DNA of 64,000 nucleotides from contig JAHEEK010000005.1 in assembly GCA_024640765.1 (NCBI GenBank), positions 1 through 64,000 on the forward strand. Direction: 5' to 3'. Of this stretch, positions 1-9,522 are shown piece by piece. The notes beneath the pieces were generated by a model that saw nothing but the letters and a program-made list of their open reading frames with translations, did not search any database and had not been told where the DNA came from. This DNA comes from Nereida sp024640765 (GTDB taxonomy: Bacteria > Pseudomonadota > Alphaproteobacteria > Rhodobacterales > Rhodobacteraceae). The first letter of the stretch is position 1. Every line of letters starts with the position of its first letter. The position numbers and the translations under genes are program-made.

Positions 1-617
1 GTTGTTTGAAATGGCGTAACAAGACCATATTCCTCAGCCCGATCGAGTTGAACCGCACAAGCGGGTTCGATTTGAAAGCTTTTCAACTCATATGATTGGC
101 AAATCATCGCGTCGGCCAGTGCGACTTGTTTTTTCGAACGAGCAAGCAATTTTCGTGCAGCCCGCGGTGAAAGGACATAGGCTGCCGCACCGCTCCTGTC
201 TTGGTATAGACGGAAAATGTTGTGTTCTGCACTAACTTCGCGCCCTTGTTTACTCACTATTTTTTTACGACTACGGACCTCAAGGGACAGATGCTCAACC
301 TCTTCGGACGCATCGATAGCTGCCAAGACCTGAGGAAGGTAGTGGGACAATAACGCGTCATCTTCAAGAATAAGTGTTTTGTGACTACTGGCGGCTGCAT
401 GCTCCCAAGCTTTGAAATGACTCAAGAAACAAGCTTTCTCCGTCTCTTTCAAAGGTCTCTCCCAGCTATTCCAATTAAATGCGCAACCGTGGTCATCGAG
501 CGTACTAGGTGTTACTGCCGTCAACCTGCGAAACGAAATGCCAAGTTTTTCTAACTGCAGCGACATAAATGCCATTCGTTCATGTGCCCCATCCAAGTTA
601 ATTACTAAGCAGTCCAT
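1..617 (-). CDS. Glycosyltransferase family 25 protein (3' end cut by window)
   Basis: The reading frame opens at an ATG at 617 and runs without a stop to the window edge, giving about 205 residues of an incomplete protein. The N-terminus MDCLVINLDGAHER matches the start of GT25 (LPS glycosyltransferase) proteins, and LILEDDALLS is the family's acidic E-D-D block near residues 80-90. Family members transfer sugars, often galactose, to lipopolysaccharide or other surface glycans in the cytoplasm. The acceptor cannot be told from sequence. The gene stands alone on the minus strand behind an AT-rich upstream stretch. I am confident of the family, less so of the start codon. Confidence 0.8.
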   Translation of the reverse strand, partial: MDCLVINLDGAHERMAFMSLQLEKLGISFRRLTAVTPSTLDDHGCAFNWNSWERPLKETEKACFLSHFKAWEHAAASSHKTLILEDDALLSHYLPQVLAAIDASEEVEHLSLEVRSRKKIVSKQGREVSAEHNIFRLYQDRSGAAAYVLSPRAARKLLARSKKQVALADAMICQSYELKSFQIEPACAVQLDRAEEYGLVTPFQT

Positions 618-998
618 CCTTGTGAGGCCTTCTTTCTAAAATCGGTGTACGGCCCATCTCTCCACCAAAAAATAGCTTCGTATCAACCAAGTTGAAGGTA
701 TTATATCCTAGGCCGGTTCACCATAGCGATGATTGTCAAATATCTGAGCCTGATCACCCACAGTGATAAATTTCTTCAGACGGCAATAATTAAGATACCT
801 ACAACTTTAAGCATGAAAATATCGTCTGCTTTAATGGTACAAGACAGCGGCGCGCGCGCCTGCGCACGTGGCGGATGTCAAAACTAAATCAAGTAAGCAA
901 TACCGTCCAATAACGCAGCTTAACGCCATTTTGTCTCGCTGAGCGTCTCGCTGAAATACAGACGCATTAAACTGAAGCATGCTAAAGCATTGATATTA
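618..998. other. AT-rich intergenic stretch without a gene
   Basis: About 380 bases lie between the glycosyltransferase start and tRNA-Arg. I find no convincing reading frame on either strand. The part near 620-860 is AT-rich and probably holds the glycosyltransferase promoter. No clear repeat or terminator was seen. Confidence 0.5.
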
Positions 999-1075
999 TG
1001 GCGATCCCTGAAGGACTCGAACCCTCAACCTGCTGATTAGAAGTCAGCTGCTCTATCCAGTTGAGCTAAGGGACC
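999..1075 (-). tRNA. tRNA-Arg(UCU)
   Basis: On the minus strand the 7-base acceptor arms GGTCCCT and AGGGATC pair (one G-T). The anticodon loop is CTTCTAA with anticodon TCT, the T-loop is GGTTCGAGTCC, and a discriminator G plus an encoded CCA close the 3' end. It reads AGA codons. All four arms can be drawn, so confidence is high. Confidence 0.95.
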
Positions 1076-1186
1076 GCTTGGGTGTTGGCATAGCGCTTTG
1101 AGTACAAGCTGCGCAAGGGTGGTGTGCGTTTGTTTATGCCCGGTTACTGCTTCGTAAGTTCCAAACACCAGAAACGGCAGGTAACC

Positions 1187-1498
1187 CTAGTGCGTCCAAG
1201 CGCCTCGGCGGTTGACGGCGAAGTTCTCGGAGTAGCCGGCAGCCCGCACGTTCGGGCGGCGTGTCTTGGGCTCTTGCACAACTGCCTCAATACCGTTGTC
1301 GCGCGCATAATCAACTGCATCTTCTTTGCTGTCGAACGTCAGCTTCACTTGGCTTTGGGTATCATCAGATGAGGTCCAGCCCATCAACGGATCCACATCG
1401 CGCGACGAGGCAGCAGCAAATTCCAGCACCCATTTACGCGTTTTTGCTGTGCCCGAAGACATGGCAGTTTTGGCTGGCTTATAAATTCGTGCACGCAT
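1187..1498 (-). CDS. NDUFS4-like accessory subunit of NADH:ubiquinone oxidoreductase
   Basis: This 103-residue protein belongs to the ETC complex I subunit (NDUFS4 / 18-kDa) family. The family region WVLEFAAAS...GWTSSDDTQSQVKLTF followed by an acidic helix (SKEDAVDYARDNGI) and a basic C-terminus is typical, and the length is usual for alphaproteobacterial members. These subunits sit on the peripheral arm of complex I on the cytoplasmic face and support assembly or stability. The start is supported by GAGGG about 10 bases upstream of the ATG. The gene stands apart from any nuo cluster, which is common for this family. Confidence 0.85.
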   Translation of the reverse strand: MRARIYKPAKTAMSSGTAKTRKWVLEFAAASSRDVDPLMGWTSSDDTQSQVKLTFDSKEDAVDYARDNGIEAVVQEPKTRRPNVRAAGYSENFAVNRRGAWTH

Positions 1499-1552
1499 GG
1501 TGGACCCTCAAACGTTGGCTGGTGCCTATATCCATAACTCAGCGGGTAAATG

Positions 1553-1582
1553 CAATATCTGGCATACCAATATCTGGCATAC
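1553..1582. repeat. Perfect tandem duplication of a 15-bp unit
   Basis: The unit CAATATCTGGCATAC occurs twice with no gap, at 1553-1567 and 1568-1582. It lies in the roughly 300-base gene-free stretch between the NDUFS4-like start (1498) and uvrB (1801), about 55 bases upstream of the former. It may be a slippage duplication or a doubled regulatory half-site. No gene was found in the rest of that gap. Confidence 0.8.
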
Positions 1583-1800
1583 ATTGGTTTGAACTAAGAT
1601 TTGACGCTGAAGCGAAAACTCTGAAACGACCGTGGGAGATAGGGGAATGAACCGCTCAGTCCAGGCTAAACTCCAGCGCCTGCAGTTATCATATTCCAAT
1701 TTTCGCATTTAATATAGCTATTTGTTTAATCTTCATCCAGCAGCTCCCTTGAACCCACGGCAGAAGGCGTCACATTGTATGCTGACCAAGGGAATCGCTC

Positions 1801-4014
1801 ATGTCTTACGCCCATTCAGATAGCCAGCCACCACGCTCGACAGCGCCCGTTTTGGCAAATCCCGCGCCAGACGTGAAAACCCGTGACAAGCTGGAGGGGG
1901 GCATTTCGTTCAAGCTCAACACCGAGTTTGAACCCGCGGGCGACCAACCCACGGCCATCAAAGAACTGTCGACTGGTGTGCTAAACGGCGATCGCGATCA
2001 GGTACTGCTTGGCGCAACAGGCACCGGCAAAACATTCACCATGGCAAAAGTGATTGAGCAAACGGGACGCCCCGCGATCATCCTTGCGCCGAACAAAACA
2101 CTGGCCGCCCAACTTTATGGGGAGTTCAAAGGCTTTTTTCCCGATAACGCGGTCGAGTATTTCGTCAGCTATTATGACTACTATCAACCGGAAGCCTATG
2201 TAGCGCGCTCTGATACTTACATCGAAAAAGAAAGCCAGATTAACGAGCAAATTGACCGTATGCGCCACTCTGCAACCCGTGCGCTTTTGGAACGTGACGA
2301 CGTTATTATCGTGGCGTCCGTATCGTGTATTTACGGCATCGGTTCGGTCGAAACCTACGGAGCCATGACCCAAGATATCCACGTGGGCAAAATGTACGAT
2401 CAGCGTCAGGTGATCGCTGATCTGGTCGCCCAACAATACAAACGTAACGACGCGGCATTTCAGCGTGGCACGTTTCGCGTGCGCGGAGATAGCCTTGAAG
2501 TCTTCCCTGCCCACCTTGATGATCGTGCGTGGCGGCTGTCTTTCTTCGGCGAAGAATTAGAAACCATTACTGAATTCGACCCCCTGACTGGCGAGAAAAC
2601 AGATACGTTCGACAAAATTCGCATTTACGCCAACAGTCACTACGTCACGCCAAAACCTACGATGCAACAGGCGATTACGGGCATCAAAAAGGAACTGCGG
2701 ATCCGGCTTGATCAGTTGGTGGCAGATGGCAAATTGCTTGAAGCACAGCGCCTTGAGCAGCGTACGAATTTCGACCTTGAGATGCTGGAAGCCACTGGGG
2801 TTTGCAACGGGATCGAGAACTATTCACGCTATCTGACAGGCCGCGCACCAGGCGAGCCGCCCCCCACACTGTTTGAATTTATCCCAGACAACGCCATTGT
2901 TTTCGCTGACGAGTCCCATGTTTCTGTGCCGCAGATCGGCGGCATGTACAAAGGTGACTTCAGACGCAAAATGACGCTGGCCGAGCACGGTTTCCGCCTT
3001 CCGTCTTGCATGGACAACCGCCCCCTCAAATTTGAGGAATGGGACGCGATGCGGCCCCAGTCTGTCTTTGTTTCAGCTACTCCAGCCGCTTGGGAAATCG
3101 AACAAGCAGGCGGCGTATTCACAGAACAAGTCATCCGCCCCACAGGCCTTTTGGACCCCGTCATCGAAATTCGCCCCGTTGAGACACAGGTGGATGACCT
3201 TTTGGATGAAATTCGCCGTGTTGCGGCGGATGGCATGCGGGTACTGGCCACGACATTGACCAAACGCATGGCCGAGGACCTGACGGAGTATCTGCACGAA
3301 CAAGGGATTCGCGTACGCTACATGCACTCAGACATCGATACGATTGAACGGATCGAGATTTTGCGTGACCTGCGCCTTGGGGCATTTGATGTGCTTGTGG
3401 GGATCAACCTGCTGCGTGAGGGTCTCGACATTCCCGAATGTGGGCTTGTGGCAATTCTCGATGCGGACAAAGAGGGCTTTTTGCGCTCGGAGACGTCATT
3501 GGTGCAGACCATCGGCCGCGCCGCGCGAAACGCCGAAGGCCGCGTGATCATGTACGCGGATAAAGTTACCGGCAGCATGGAACGCGCCATGGGCGAAACC
3601 GAACGCCGCCGCGCCAAGCAAATTGCGTATAATGAAGAACACGGCATCACACCTGAAACGGTGAAGAAAAACGTCGAAGACGTGCTGGCTGGTCTCTACA
3701 AAGGCGACGTGGATATGAACCGCGTGACTGCGACCATCGAACAACCGATGGCCGGTGATAATCTTGCGGCACATCTTGATGGGCTACGCGAAGACATGCG
3801 CAAAGCCGCCGAAAACCTTGAGTTTGAAGAAGCCGCCCGCCTGCGTGATGAGGTGAAGCGTCTTGAGACTGTAGATTTGGTGGTGTCCGATGATCCTTTG
3901 GCCCGCCAAGCAGTTGTTGAGAAAGCCGTTGATGATGCGCAAAAGGCATCGGGCCGCTCAACCGCAGGACGCGCGGGGCAACGGGGCGGAACAAAGCGCA
4001 GCAAACGGCGTTAG
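1801..4014 (+). CDS. uvrB: Excinuclease ABC subunit B
   Basis: UvrB is the damage-verifying helicase of nucleotide excision repair. It is handed DNA by UvrA and recruits UvrC. The 737-residue product has a Walker A motif GATGTGKT at residues 71-78, the beta-hairpin region YYDYYQPEAYV, a DESH box (FADESHVSVPQ), helicase motif VI QTIGRAARN, and a C-terminal UVR motif (LEFEEAARLRDEV) that binds UvrC. Compared with shorter homologues it has about 35 extra N-terminal residues rich in Pro and Ser. AAGGG lies upstream of the ATG. It stands alone, with a hairpin downstream. Confidence 0.97.
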   Translation: MSYAHSDSQPPRSTAPVLANPAPDVKTRDKLEGGISFKLNTEFEPAGDQPTAIKELSTGVLNGDRDQVLLGATGTGKTFTMAKVIEQTGRPAIILAPNKTLAAQLYGEFKGFFPDNAVEYFVSYYDYYQPEAYVARSDTYIEKESQINEQIDRMRHSATRALLERDDVIIVASVSCIYGIGSVETYGAMTQDIHVGKMYDQRQVIADLVAQQYKRNDAAFQRGTFRVRGDSLEVFPAHLDDRAWRLSFFGEELETITEFDPLTGEKTDTFDKIRIYANSHYVTPKPTMQQAITGIKKELRIRLDQLVADGKLLEAQRLEQRTNFDLEMLEATGVCNGIENYSRYLTGRAPGEPPPTLFEFIPDNAIVFADESHVSVPQIGGMYKGDFRRKMTLAEHGFRLPSCMDNRPLKFEEWDAMRPQSVFVSATPAAWEIEQAGGVFTEQVIRPTGLLDPVIEIRPVETQVDDLLDEIRRVAADGMRVLATTLTKRMAEDLTEYLHEQGIRVRYMHSDIDTIERIEILRDLRLGAFDVLVGINLLREGLDIPECGLVAILDADKEGFLRSETSLVQTIGRAARNAEGRVIMYADKVTGSMERAMGETERRRAKQIAYNEEHGITPETVKKNVEDVLAGLYKGDVDMNRVTATIEQPMAGDNLAAHLDGLREDMRKAAENLEFEEAARLRDEVKRLETVDLVVSDDPLARQAVVEKAVDDAQKASGRSTAGRAGQRGGTKRSKRR

Positions 4015-4039
4015 ATCGCCTTTTTGACAAAACGAACAT

Positions 4040-4065
4040 ACGCAGCGGGTTTTTCACCGCTGCGT
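4040..4065 (+). terminator. Hairpin downstream of uvrB
   Basis: ACGCAGCGG and CCGCTGCGT form a perfect 9-bp stem around an 8-base loop, 26 bases past the uvrB stop. There is no strong T-run after it, so it may protect the 3' end or act with Rho rather than be a full intrinsic terminator. Confidence 0.6.
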
Positions 4066-4102
4066 AACTGAGCGTTAAGACATGCTGTCGTAGCAAGCTT
4101 GC

Positions 4103-4327
4103 ATGAGTATGCACCGCACCTTTAGCCCCTCGACGGATTGGCAAACGCCAACCAGCATCACCCTGTCGCACATCGACCGGATGGAGCGTGATTTGCGCAC
4201 CCTGCGCCGTGATCTGTTCGATCATCCGCGTGAGATGACAGGGCCTGTTACGGTGAAACTTGTGCAGACGGAAATTGCGCTGCAGGAACTACGTCTTGAG
4301 GTGACAAAACTTGGCCACGCTAACTAG
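4103..4327 (+). CDS. Small hypothetical protein
   Basis: A 74-residue reading frame with an alternative ATG two codons in. I do not recognise the family. It looks like a charged, mostly helical cytoplasmic protein: residues 24-72 are rich in Arg, Leu, Glu and Asp (RMERDLRTLRRDLF) with heptad-like spacing. No signal peptide or membrane segment is seen. The Shine-Dalgarno is weak, but codon use resembles the neighbours. It sits between uvrB and a converging pseudogene. Moderate doubt that it is real. Confidence 0.45.
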   Translation: MSMHRTFSPSTDWQTPTSITLSHIDRMERDLRTLRRDLFDHPREMTGPVTVKLVQTEIALQELRLEVTKLGHAN

Positions 4328-4349
4328 CGAACGCAGCCAAGAACCAATG

Positions 4350-6634
4350 CTAGACAGGCGTGTCGCACCGCATCGTCACATTAGCCCGCCCCCTAGTGGC
4401 CTGACCCCACTTTAGTCGTACTTCAGATTTATCCGCGCCTTGTTCAACTTGCGCCCAAGGCTGAATGAAAACGTCTGAACTCCCATATTTTGTTTGCTCA
4501 ACGGGCTGCACGGCCTGAACTGCACGGGCCCACCCATCAAAGGGTGACCGCCCTGATGCAGATACGTTCCACGTTGCAGCATCGGTGTTTTGGTCATGAT
4601 TTATCACGACAGGATTGATCGTAACTGTGCCAACATTGTTGAACGTGTTGCCATCAAAAACGATATTTCGATACCGCCCTTTAGCCAGATCAGCGCGGCT
4701 TGTATCGACCCTGTCGGCACGTTCGACATTGCCGTTTACCGCCTTGAAAACATTGCCTTGAACCGACAATCCTTGGATAAAATGCCCCGCACCATAAGGG
4801 GCCACAACCAACCATGAAAAGTCAGATCTCGAGTTGAGCGATATGAAAAAATTGCCGGAAATTGTCAGCCCACCAAACGAGAACTGGTTGGCAAAATCGG
4901 GAAAGGCCTCGTGCTCGTTGGTCATCTCAATATAGTTATTGTCGATATAGTTCCCGGTCACAGCACTCATACAATTCGGTTGCGTGAAAATCAGGCCAGC
5001 CTTGCGAATACCGTTTGATCCAGCATCCCCATGAAACCAATGATTGCCCGTCACCAAGTTGCCTGCGCCAGACAGAACCGCGAAATGCTCAAACAACACG
5101 ACGCGGTTGTTGCGCAGCTTGGGGTCGTTCGAATTGACGTTCAGCGCAATTGTCACACGGTCTTCAACCTGAAGCGACTGCTCGTTAGACAGCAACTGAC
5201 AACGGTCGACAATCATCCCCTGACAGCCACGATCAGCAGACGTAATTCCGCGGCTTTTGGGTTTGTTGATCAAACAATCGAGCACTTCAAACACAACGCC
5301 ATCGGGCGCCAACATGATGCCACTCGCACGGCCTGAACACTGTAGTTGGATATTGTTCAAAACCATTTTCGATAGTTTTTCAAAACCACCAAAATTGAGC
5401 ATATATTTGAAACGCGTGAACGTATAGCTCTGGCTTGCCGCGGCCCCAAACAGCGGTTGGCATAGGGTCAACGTGTTTGCACTGGGGTTCACGGACGCCA
5501 CATAAACCTCACGGCCAACCCCGTTTCCACTTACCAACGACCCCACCTTAATAGACGCGGCGTTCACCACATTGCGCAGTTTATACGGATCGTTCGGGTC
5601 ATAGCTGGCACTCGCCGTTACCACATCATCAACCCATGCTGTGCTATCACGGACTTCAAACATACCGTTTGCAATGACGCGCCGGACTTCAAAGCGCGCA
5701 CGATTGGGCACCAAAGCCGCCATATCAAGCGGTTCAGTCAATCGAACCTGCCGGCCACACAAATCAAAAACCTCATGATCTGCCCCGTTAAGCAGGGCCT
5801 GAAACCCCTTTTTGAAACCCACGACTTCATCGCCAAACGCATCGGCATAAGTCGGTAGGTCAAAAGAGCGCCTAAGAACAAAACGGTGCTCAGGCAATTG
5901 GGTGATCTGGCCTCCAAAACGGATCTTGCTGTTGATCGTCACATCGCGGCCCATCCGGAAGACGCCGTCCGTCACAAAAACAGTACGCCCCTGCGCTGCT
6001 GCATCAGCCGCCTCAATCGCATCAGCATCATCGGCCACCCCGTCCCCAATGGCCCCGAAATCCCGCACGTCTAACACATCAAATGTTTGGCTAAAGAAAA
6101 GCGGCGTCACATCTTCGATCTTAAGGTCATCAATGCGGATTACGCCACCGACCGGCCCCGTCAAATCTAAGCCGATATACGCATATGCGGCGTCCATTCC
6201 CCATGCCATGTCCACACCAGGACGGCTACCCTGCCCCACGATAGCAGACACCTCAATCACGTTTCCGTAGGTTTGCAAGGTCACCGCTGCCCCACCCAGT
6301 TGCACCCCAGTCAAAGCATCATCCGAGACATCAAAGACAGAGCCCGCAATCTGCACAGACGGCCGCTTACCGCTTTGATGCGCGCGCTCACCTTGTAGTA
6401 GCAACCCGTGGCAAGTGCGGTTTGGCCCGTGAACCGCAATCGTTAGGTGCCGCCTTGGTTTTTCGTCAGCTGAAGGCAACTCCCAAAATCGGGATCAGAT
6501 GGCACGACCACAGAACTGCTGTAGCTGGCGTAGGTTTCAGTTCCAAAAGTCCCATCTTCACGGGACCACTGGCCCAAGCCTTGCGAAAACGGTGCCGGGG
6601 ACAAGCTAAAACGGTCAGTAATTGCCATATTCAT
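4350..6634 (-). pseudogene. Right-handed beta-helix (pectate-lyase-like) protein, broken by a stop and a frameshift
   Basis: The original protein starts at 6634 (MNMAITDRFSLSPAPF) and shows the family's LQL start region, then meets TAA at 6443-6445. In the same frame beyond the stop the family sequence resumes (LRFTGQTALATGCYYKVSAR, then IKAVSG). The frame then changes near 6360-6367, and the remaining ~690 codons are open (VQIAG..., VRDFGAIGDGVADD, which is the pectate-lyase superfamily entry motif, followed by beta-helix repeats). The C-terminus appears intact. Such proteins in this group are probably exported or envelope carbohydrate-acting proteins of unproven substrate. A shorter product could start within the main frame, but its first ~35 residues would be out-of-frame sequence. 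A sequencing error cannot be excluded for either lesion. Confidence 0.75.
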
Positions 6635-6672
6635 GAACGATATCCTCTCGTGGAACCTTGGCGTCAGACATG

Positions 6673-6708
6673 AAAAAACCGCACAAACGGGGCGTCCGTT
6701 TCTGCGGT
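6673..6708 (-). terminator. Intrinsic terminator after the DUF4864 gene
   Basis: Read on the minus strand, ACCGCA-G-AAACGG pairs with CCGTTT-G-TGCGGT around a 5-base loop (one mismatch), followed directly by a run of six T. It closes the lysK-side transcript before the broken beta-helix gene. Confidence 0.8.
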
Positions 6709-6818
6709 CTCATAATGTCAGCGCGGGCGTGTTGGTCTGCTCTATGTGACCAACCTAGCGTTCGTTAACTAAGCACATCTTAGGCGAGCGAACGCGCCAA
6801 TAGTGACGCGCGCAACAC

Positions 6819-7229
6819 CTAAACGCCCACGTCTGGGGCTTCCAACACCTGCACGGCAGCAATTTTCCAACCCGCTTCCGTTTGCAGCATCATATAATCA
6901 AGGACATGCTGACCACCGGCCGCATCTGTCACGCGCACTTGTTGCCAAACATGGCCATTCAGCACCCGCAATTCACCGAACCTGACCTGATCGTTGTTCC
7001 AAACCATAGGGTAGCCACGCTCAACCATCCGCCCGAATGCATTGGGGTCTTGCCCAAACAGTCGCCGAATATTTGGAGCCGCAAACGTCCACGCGCCGTC
7101 CACATTACCCTCGCGAAAGGCATCCATCTGATTTGAAATAGTATTTTGAATATCACGTGTTGGCGTATCTTGCGCTGCGGCAAGCCCCGCCCACACACAA
7201 AAGACCAGACCGACTAAAATACGAACCAT
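6819..7229 (-). CDS. DUF4864 domain exported protein
   Basis: A 136-residue protein beginning MVRILVGLVFCVWAGLAAAQ, a clear Sec signal peptide with cleavage near residue 20. The mature part is a DUF4864-type alpha/beta fold: an N-terminal helix (IQNTISNQMDAFREGNVDGAW), the PNAFGRMVERGYPMVW segment and a C-terminal sheet ending in GWKIAAVQVLE. The function is unknown and it is presumably periplasmic. AGGAGG seven bases upstream of the ATG at 7229 supports this start over one eight codons earlier. It lies 48 bases downstream of lysK and may be cotranscribed with it. Confidence 0.8.
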   Translation of the reverse strand: MVRILVGLVFCVWAGLAAAQDTPTRDIQNTISNQMDAFREGNVDGAWTFAAPNIRRLFGQDPNAFGRMVERGYPMVWNNDQVRFGELRVLNGHVWQQVRVTDAAGGQHVLDYMMLQTEAGWKIAAVQVLEAPDVGV

Positions 7230-7277
7230 GTGAACCTCCTCTGACTGCACCAAAAGCTAAGTCAGAGGAGCGCTAGG

Positions 7278-8924
7278 TCAATTAATCAACGCACCTTCTA
7301 AGGCTTCGTCGATCAAATTCGCAGTTTCATCAACGCCATAGAGCGCGATAAATCCACCAAAGCGTGGCCCCTGAGTAGCCCCAAGAAGCACTTCATAAAT
7401 CGCGGCGAACCAATCACGAAGTGGCTCAAACCCGTGGTTCTTACCAACCGCAAAGACAATTGATTGCAGGTCTTCGGCACTGGAGTAATCCAACTCAGCC
7501 ACCGGATCATCTTTGCCCATTGCTGCGTTTTTCGTCTCAATCATCTGACGTGCCAACGCAGGATCACGCAGCGCTGCTGCCATATCCGCCAAAGCCGCAC
7601 GCTCTTGATCTGTTGGTGCTCGGTAGGTTTTCTCGGGCTTCACAAAGTCGTTGTAGTACGCCACCGCATAGCCTGCCCCCGCGTCCAAATCAGGATGGGT
7701 TTCTGCGGACGCCTCGGGCGCATAGCGCTGAATAAAGCCCCACAATTGCTCTTTACCCTCGGCATTGGCCACAGCCGCAAGGTTCAGCAACATTGAGAAC
7801 GGCACAACCATGTCAGACTTCGGTGCAGTCTCACCATGGATGTGGAAAATCGGGTTCGCCAGCTTTTGCTTGGCATCTTGATCCTCATAGCCGCGCAATT
7901 GTTGATGATACTCATCCACCATTTTGGGGATCACATCAAAATAAAGGCGCTTGGCCGTCTTTGGCTTCTGATACATAAAATACGACAGGCTTTCGGGCGC
8001 CGCATAAGTCAGCCACTCTTCCATCGAAAGGCCATTGCCTTTTGATTTCGAAATTTTCTGACCAAGCTCATCATTAAACAACTCATACGACAGGCTTTCG
8101 GGTGCCGGCGCACCAAGTGCGCGACAAATTTTTCCCGATTGGACAACACTGTCGATCAGGTCTTTGCCAGACATTTCATAATCCACCCCAAGGGCAGCCC
8201 AACGCATCGCCCAATCGGGTTTCCATTGCATTTTCACGTTACCGCCGGTGACTGGCACTTCGATACGCTCACCATCAGGCTCTTCATAAACGATCGTGCC
8301 TTTCGCCACATTCCGTTCAAGCGTTGGCACCTGCAGCACGTGGCCTGTTTTTGGACTTACGGGCAGAAAACACGAATATGTCGCGCGGCGTTCTTCGCCC
8401 AATGTCGGCAACATGATCTCTTGGATTTTATCAAAGCGCTCTAGGGCCGTCATGAGCGCTTCGTCAAACTTCCCGCCAGTGTAGTAGTCAGTTGATGAGG
8501 CAAACTCATACTCAAATCCGAATCCGTCCAGAAAATCACACAGACGCGCATTGTTGTGCTGCGCAAAACCTTCATGGCACCCAAACGGGTCGCGCACTTT
8601 AGTCAGCGGCCAGTTGAGGTCCTGCAACAACTCTTCTTGCATCGGAACGTTGGTCGGCACTTTGCGGAACCCGTCCATGTCGTCGGAAAAACAAATCAGC
8701 TTCGTCGGAATATCGCACAAAACTTCAAAAGCGCGACGCACCATGGTCGTACGCGCAACCTCACCAAAAGTCCCAAGATGCGGCAGCCCCGACGGGCCGT
8801 ATCCCGTTTGGAACAATACATAACCCTTCTCTGGGTCCTTACCCTTAAGCCGTTTCAGCACCCGACGCGCTTCTTCAAAAGGCCATGCTTTGGACTGTTG
8901 GGCTTCGTCGCGCGAAAGGCTCAT
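7278..8924 (-). CDS. lysK: Lysyl-tRNA synthetase, class I
   Basis: Charges tRNA-Lys with lysine in the cytoplasm. The 548-residue product is of the class I type, found in archaea and most alphaproteobacteria rather than the class II LysS. The HIGH-type motif is PSGLPHLGTFGE near residue 45 and the KMSKS-type motif is KISKSKGNG near residue 290. The ATG at 8924 has CGGAGA upstream. No second lysine synthetase is visible in the window. The family call is firm. Confidence 0.95.
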   Translation of the reverse strand: MSLSRDEAQQSKAWPFEEARRVLKRLKGKDPEKGYVLFQTGYGPSGLPHLGTFGEVARTTMVRRAFEVLCDIPTKLICFSDDMDGFRKVPTNVPMQEELLQDLNWPLTKVRDPFGCHEGFAQHNNARLCDFLDGFGFEYEFASSTDYYTGGKFDEALMTALERFDKIQEIMLPTLGEERRATYSCFLPVSPKTGHVLQVPTLERNVAKGTIVYEEPDGERIEVPVTGGNVKMQWKPDWAMRWAALGVDYEMSGKDLIDSVVQSGKICRALGAPAPESLSYELFNDELGQKISKSKGNGLSMEEWLTYAAPESLSYFMYQKPKTAKRLYFDVIPKMVDEYHQQLRGYEDQDAKQKLANPIFHIHGETAPKSDMVVPFSMLLNLAAVANAEGKEQLWGFIQRYAPEASAETHPDLDAGAGYAVAYYNDFVKPEKTYRAPTDQERAALADMAAALRDPALARQMIETKNAAMGKDDPVAELDYSSAEDLQSIVFAVGKNHGFEPLRDWFAAIYEVLLGATQGPRFGGFIALYGVDETANLIDEALEGALIN

Positions 8925-9090
8925 CTGGGTATCTCCGGTTTTGATCGTCGGTGTACGTAATTGGACGCAGCGAGGGCGCGCAGATTAGCCGCGCGGTGGC
9001 ACAACCCCGCGCACCATGCGCACTCCCTATTGCGAGGGCGGCCAGCCGTCAATAAACCAAGGGCAGAGCAGTCCAAAAGGAACACCCCTC

Positions 9091-9522
9091 GTGAACGCAC
9101 AAGCCCCCCTAACGGCTCAAGACAGCCTTGCCGCACTGATGATCGCCGTTTCCGCAAGCGATGAAGATATTCGTACGGCTGAACTTGTGAAAATCACCAA
9201 TATTGTGAATAACTTACCCGTCTTTTCAGGATATGATCCAGAACGCCTTCAAACCATTGGACGCACTGTTTTTGACTTGTTCGATCAAGAAGACGGGCTG
9301 GATGCGCTCTTTGGCTTGATCCGCGACGCATTGCCTCAAACCCTGTATGAAACGGCCTACGCATTATCATGCGACGTCGCAGCAGCTAACGGATCGATTG
9401 CATCGCCCGAACTTCGCATGCTTGAAGAAATTCGGTACGAACTTGAACTTGACCGATTGCACGCCGCCGCAATTGAGCGCGGCGCACGCGCACGCCACAT
9501 GACCCTACCGACCGCGCTTTAG
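9091..9522 (+). CDS. TerB-like helical protein
   Basis: A 143-residue all-helical acidic protein of the tellurite-resistance TerB superfamily. It shows the family pattern in which one helix of acidic residues (SASDEDIRTAELVKI) is followed by a second repeat (CDVAAANGSIASPELRMLEEI). TerB-like proteins often bind metal, but no biochemical role can be given here. I chose the GTG at 9091, with AAAAGG upstream, because the sequence before it does not look like protein. It converges on dacB, overlapping its 3' end by four bases. Confidence 0.7.
   Translation: MNAQAPLTAQDSLAALMIAVSASDEDIRTAELVKITNIVNNLPVFSGYDPERLQTIGRTVFDLFDQEDGLDALFGLIRDALPQTLYETAYALSCDVAAANGSIASPELRMLEEIRYELELDRLHAAAIERGARARHMTLPTAL

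Noticed and set aside
1261..1650. Plus-strand frame of 129 codons across the NDUFS4-like gene
   Set aside because: It is antisense to a recognised gene and has no family features.
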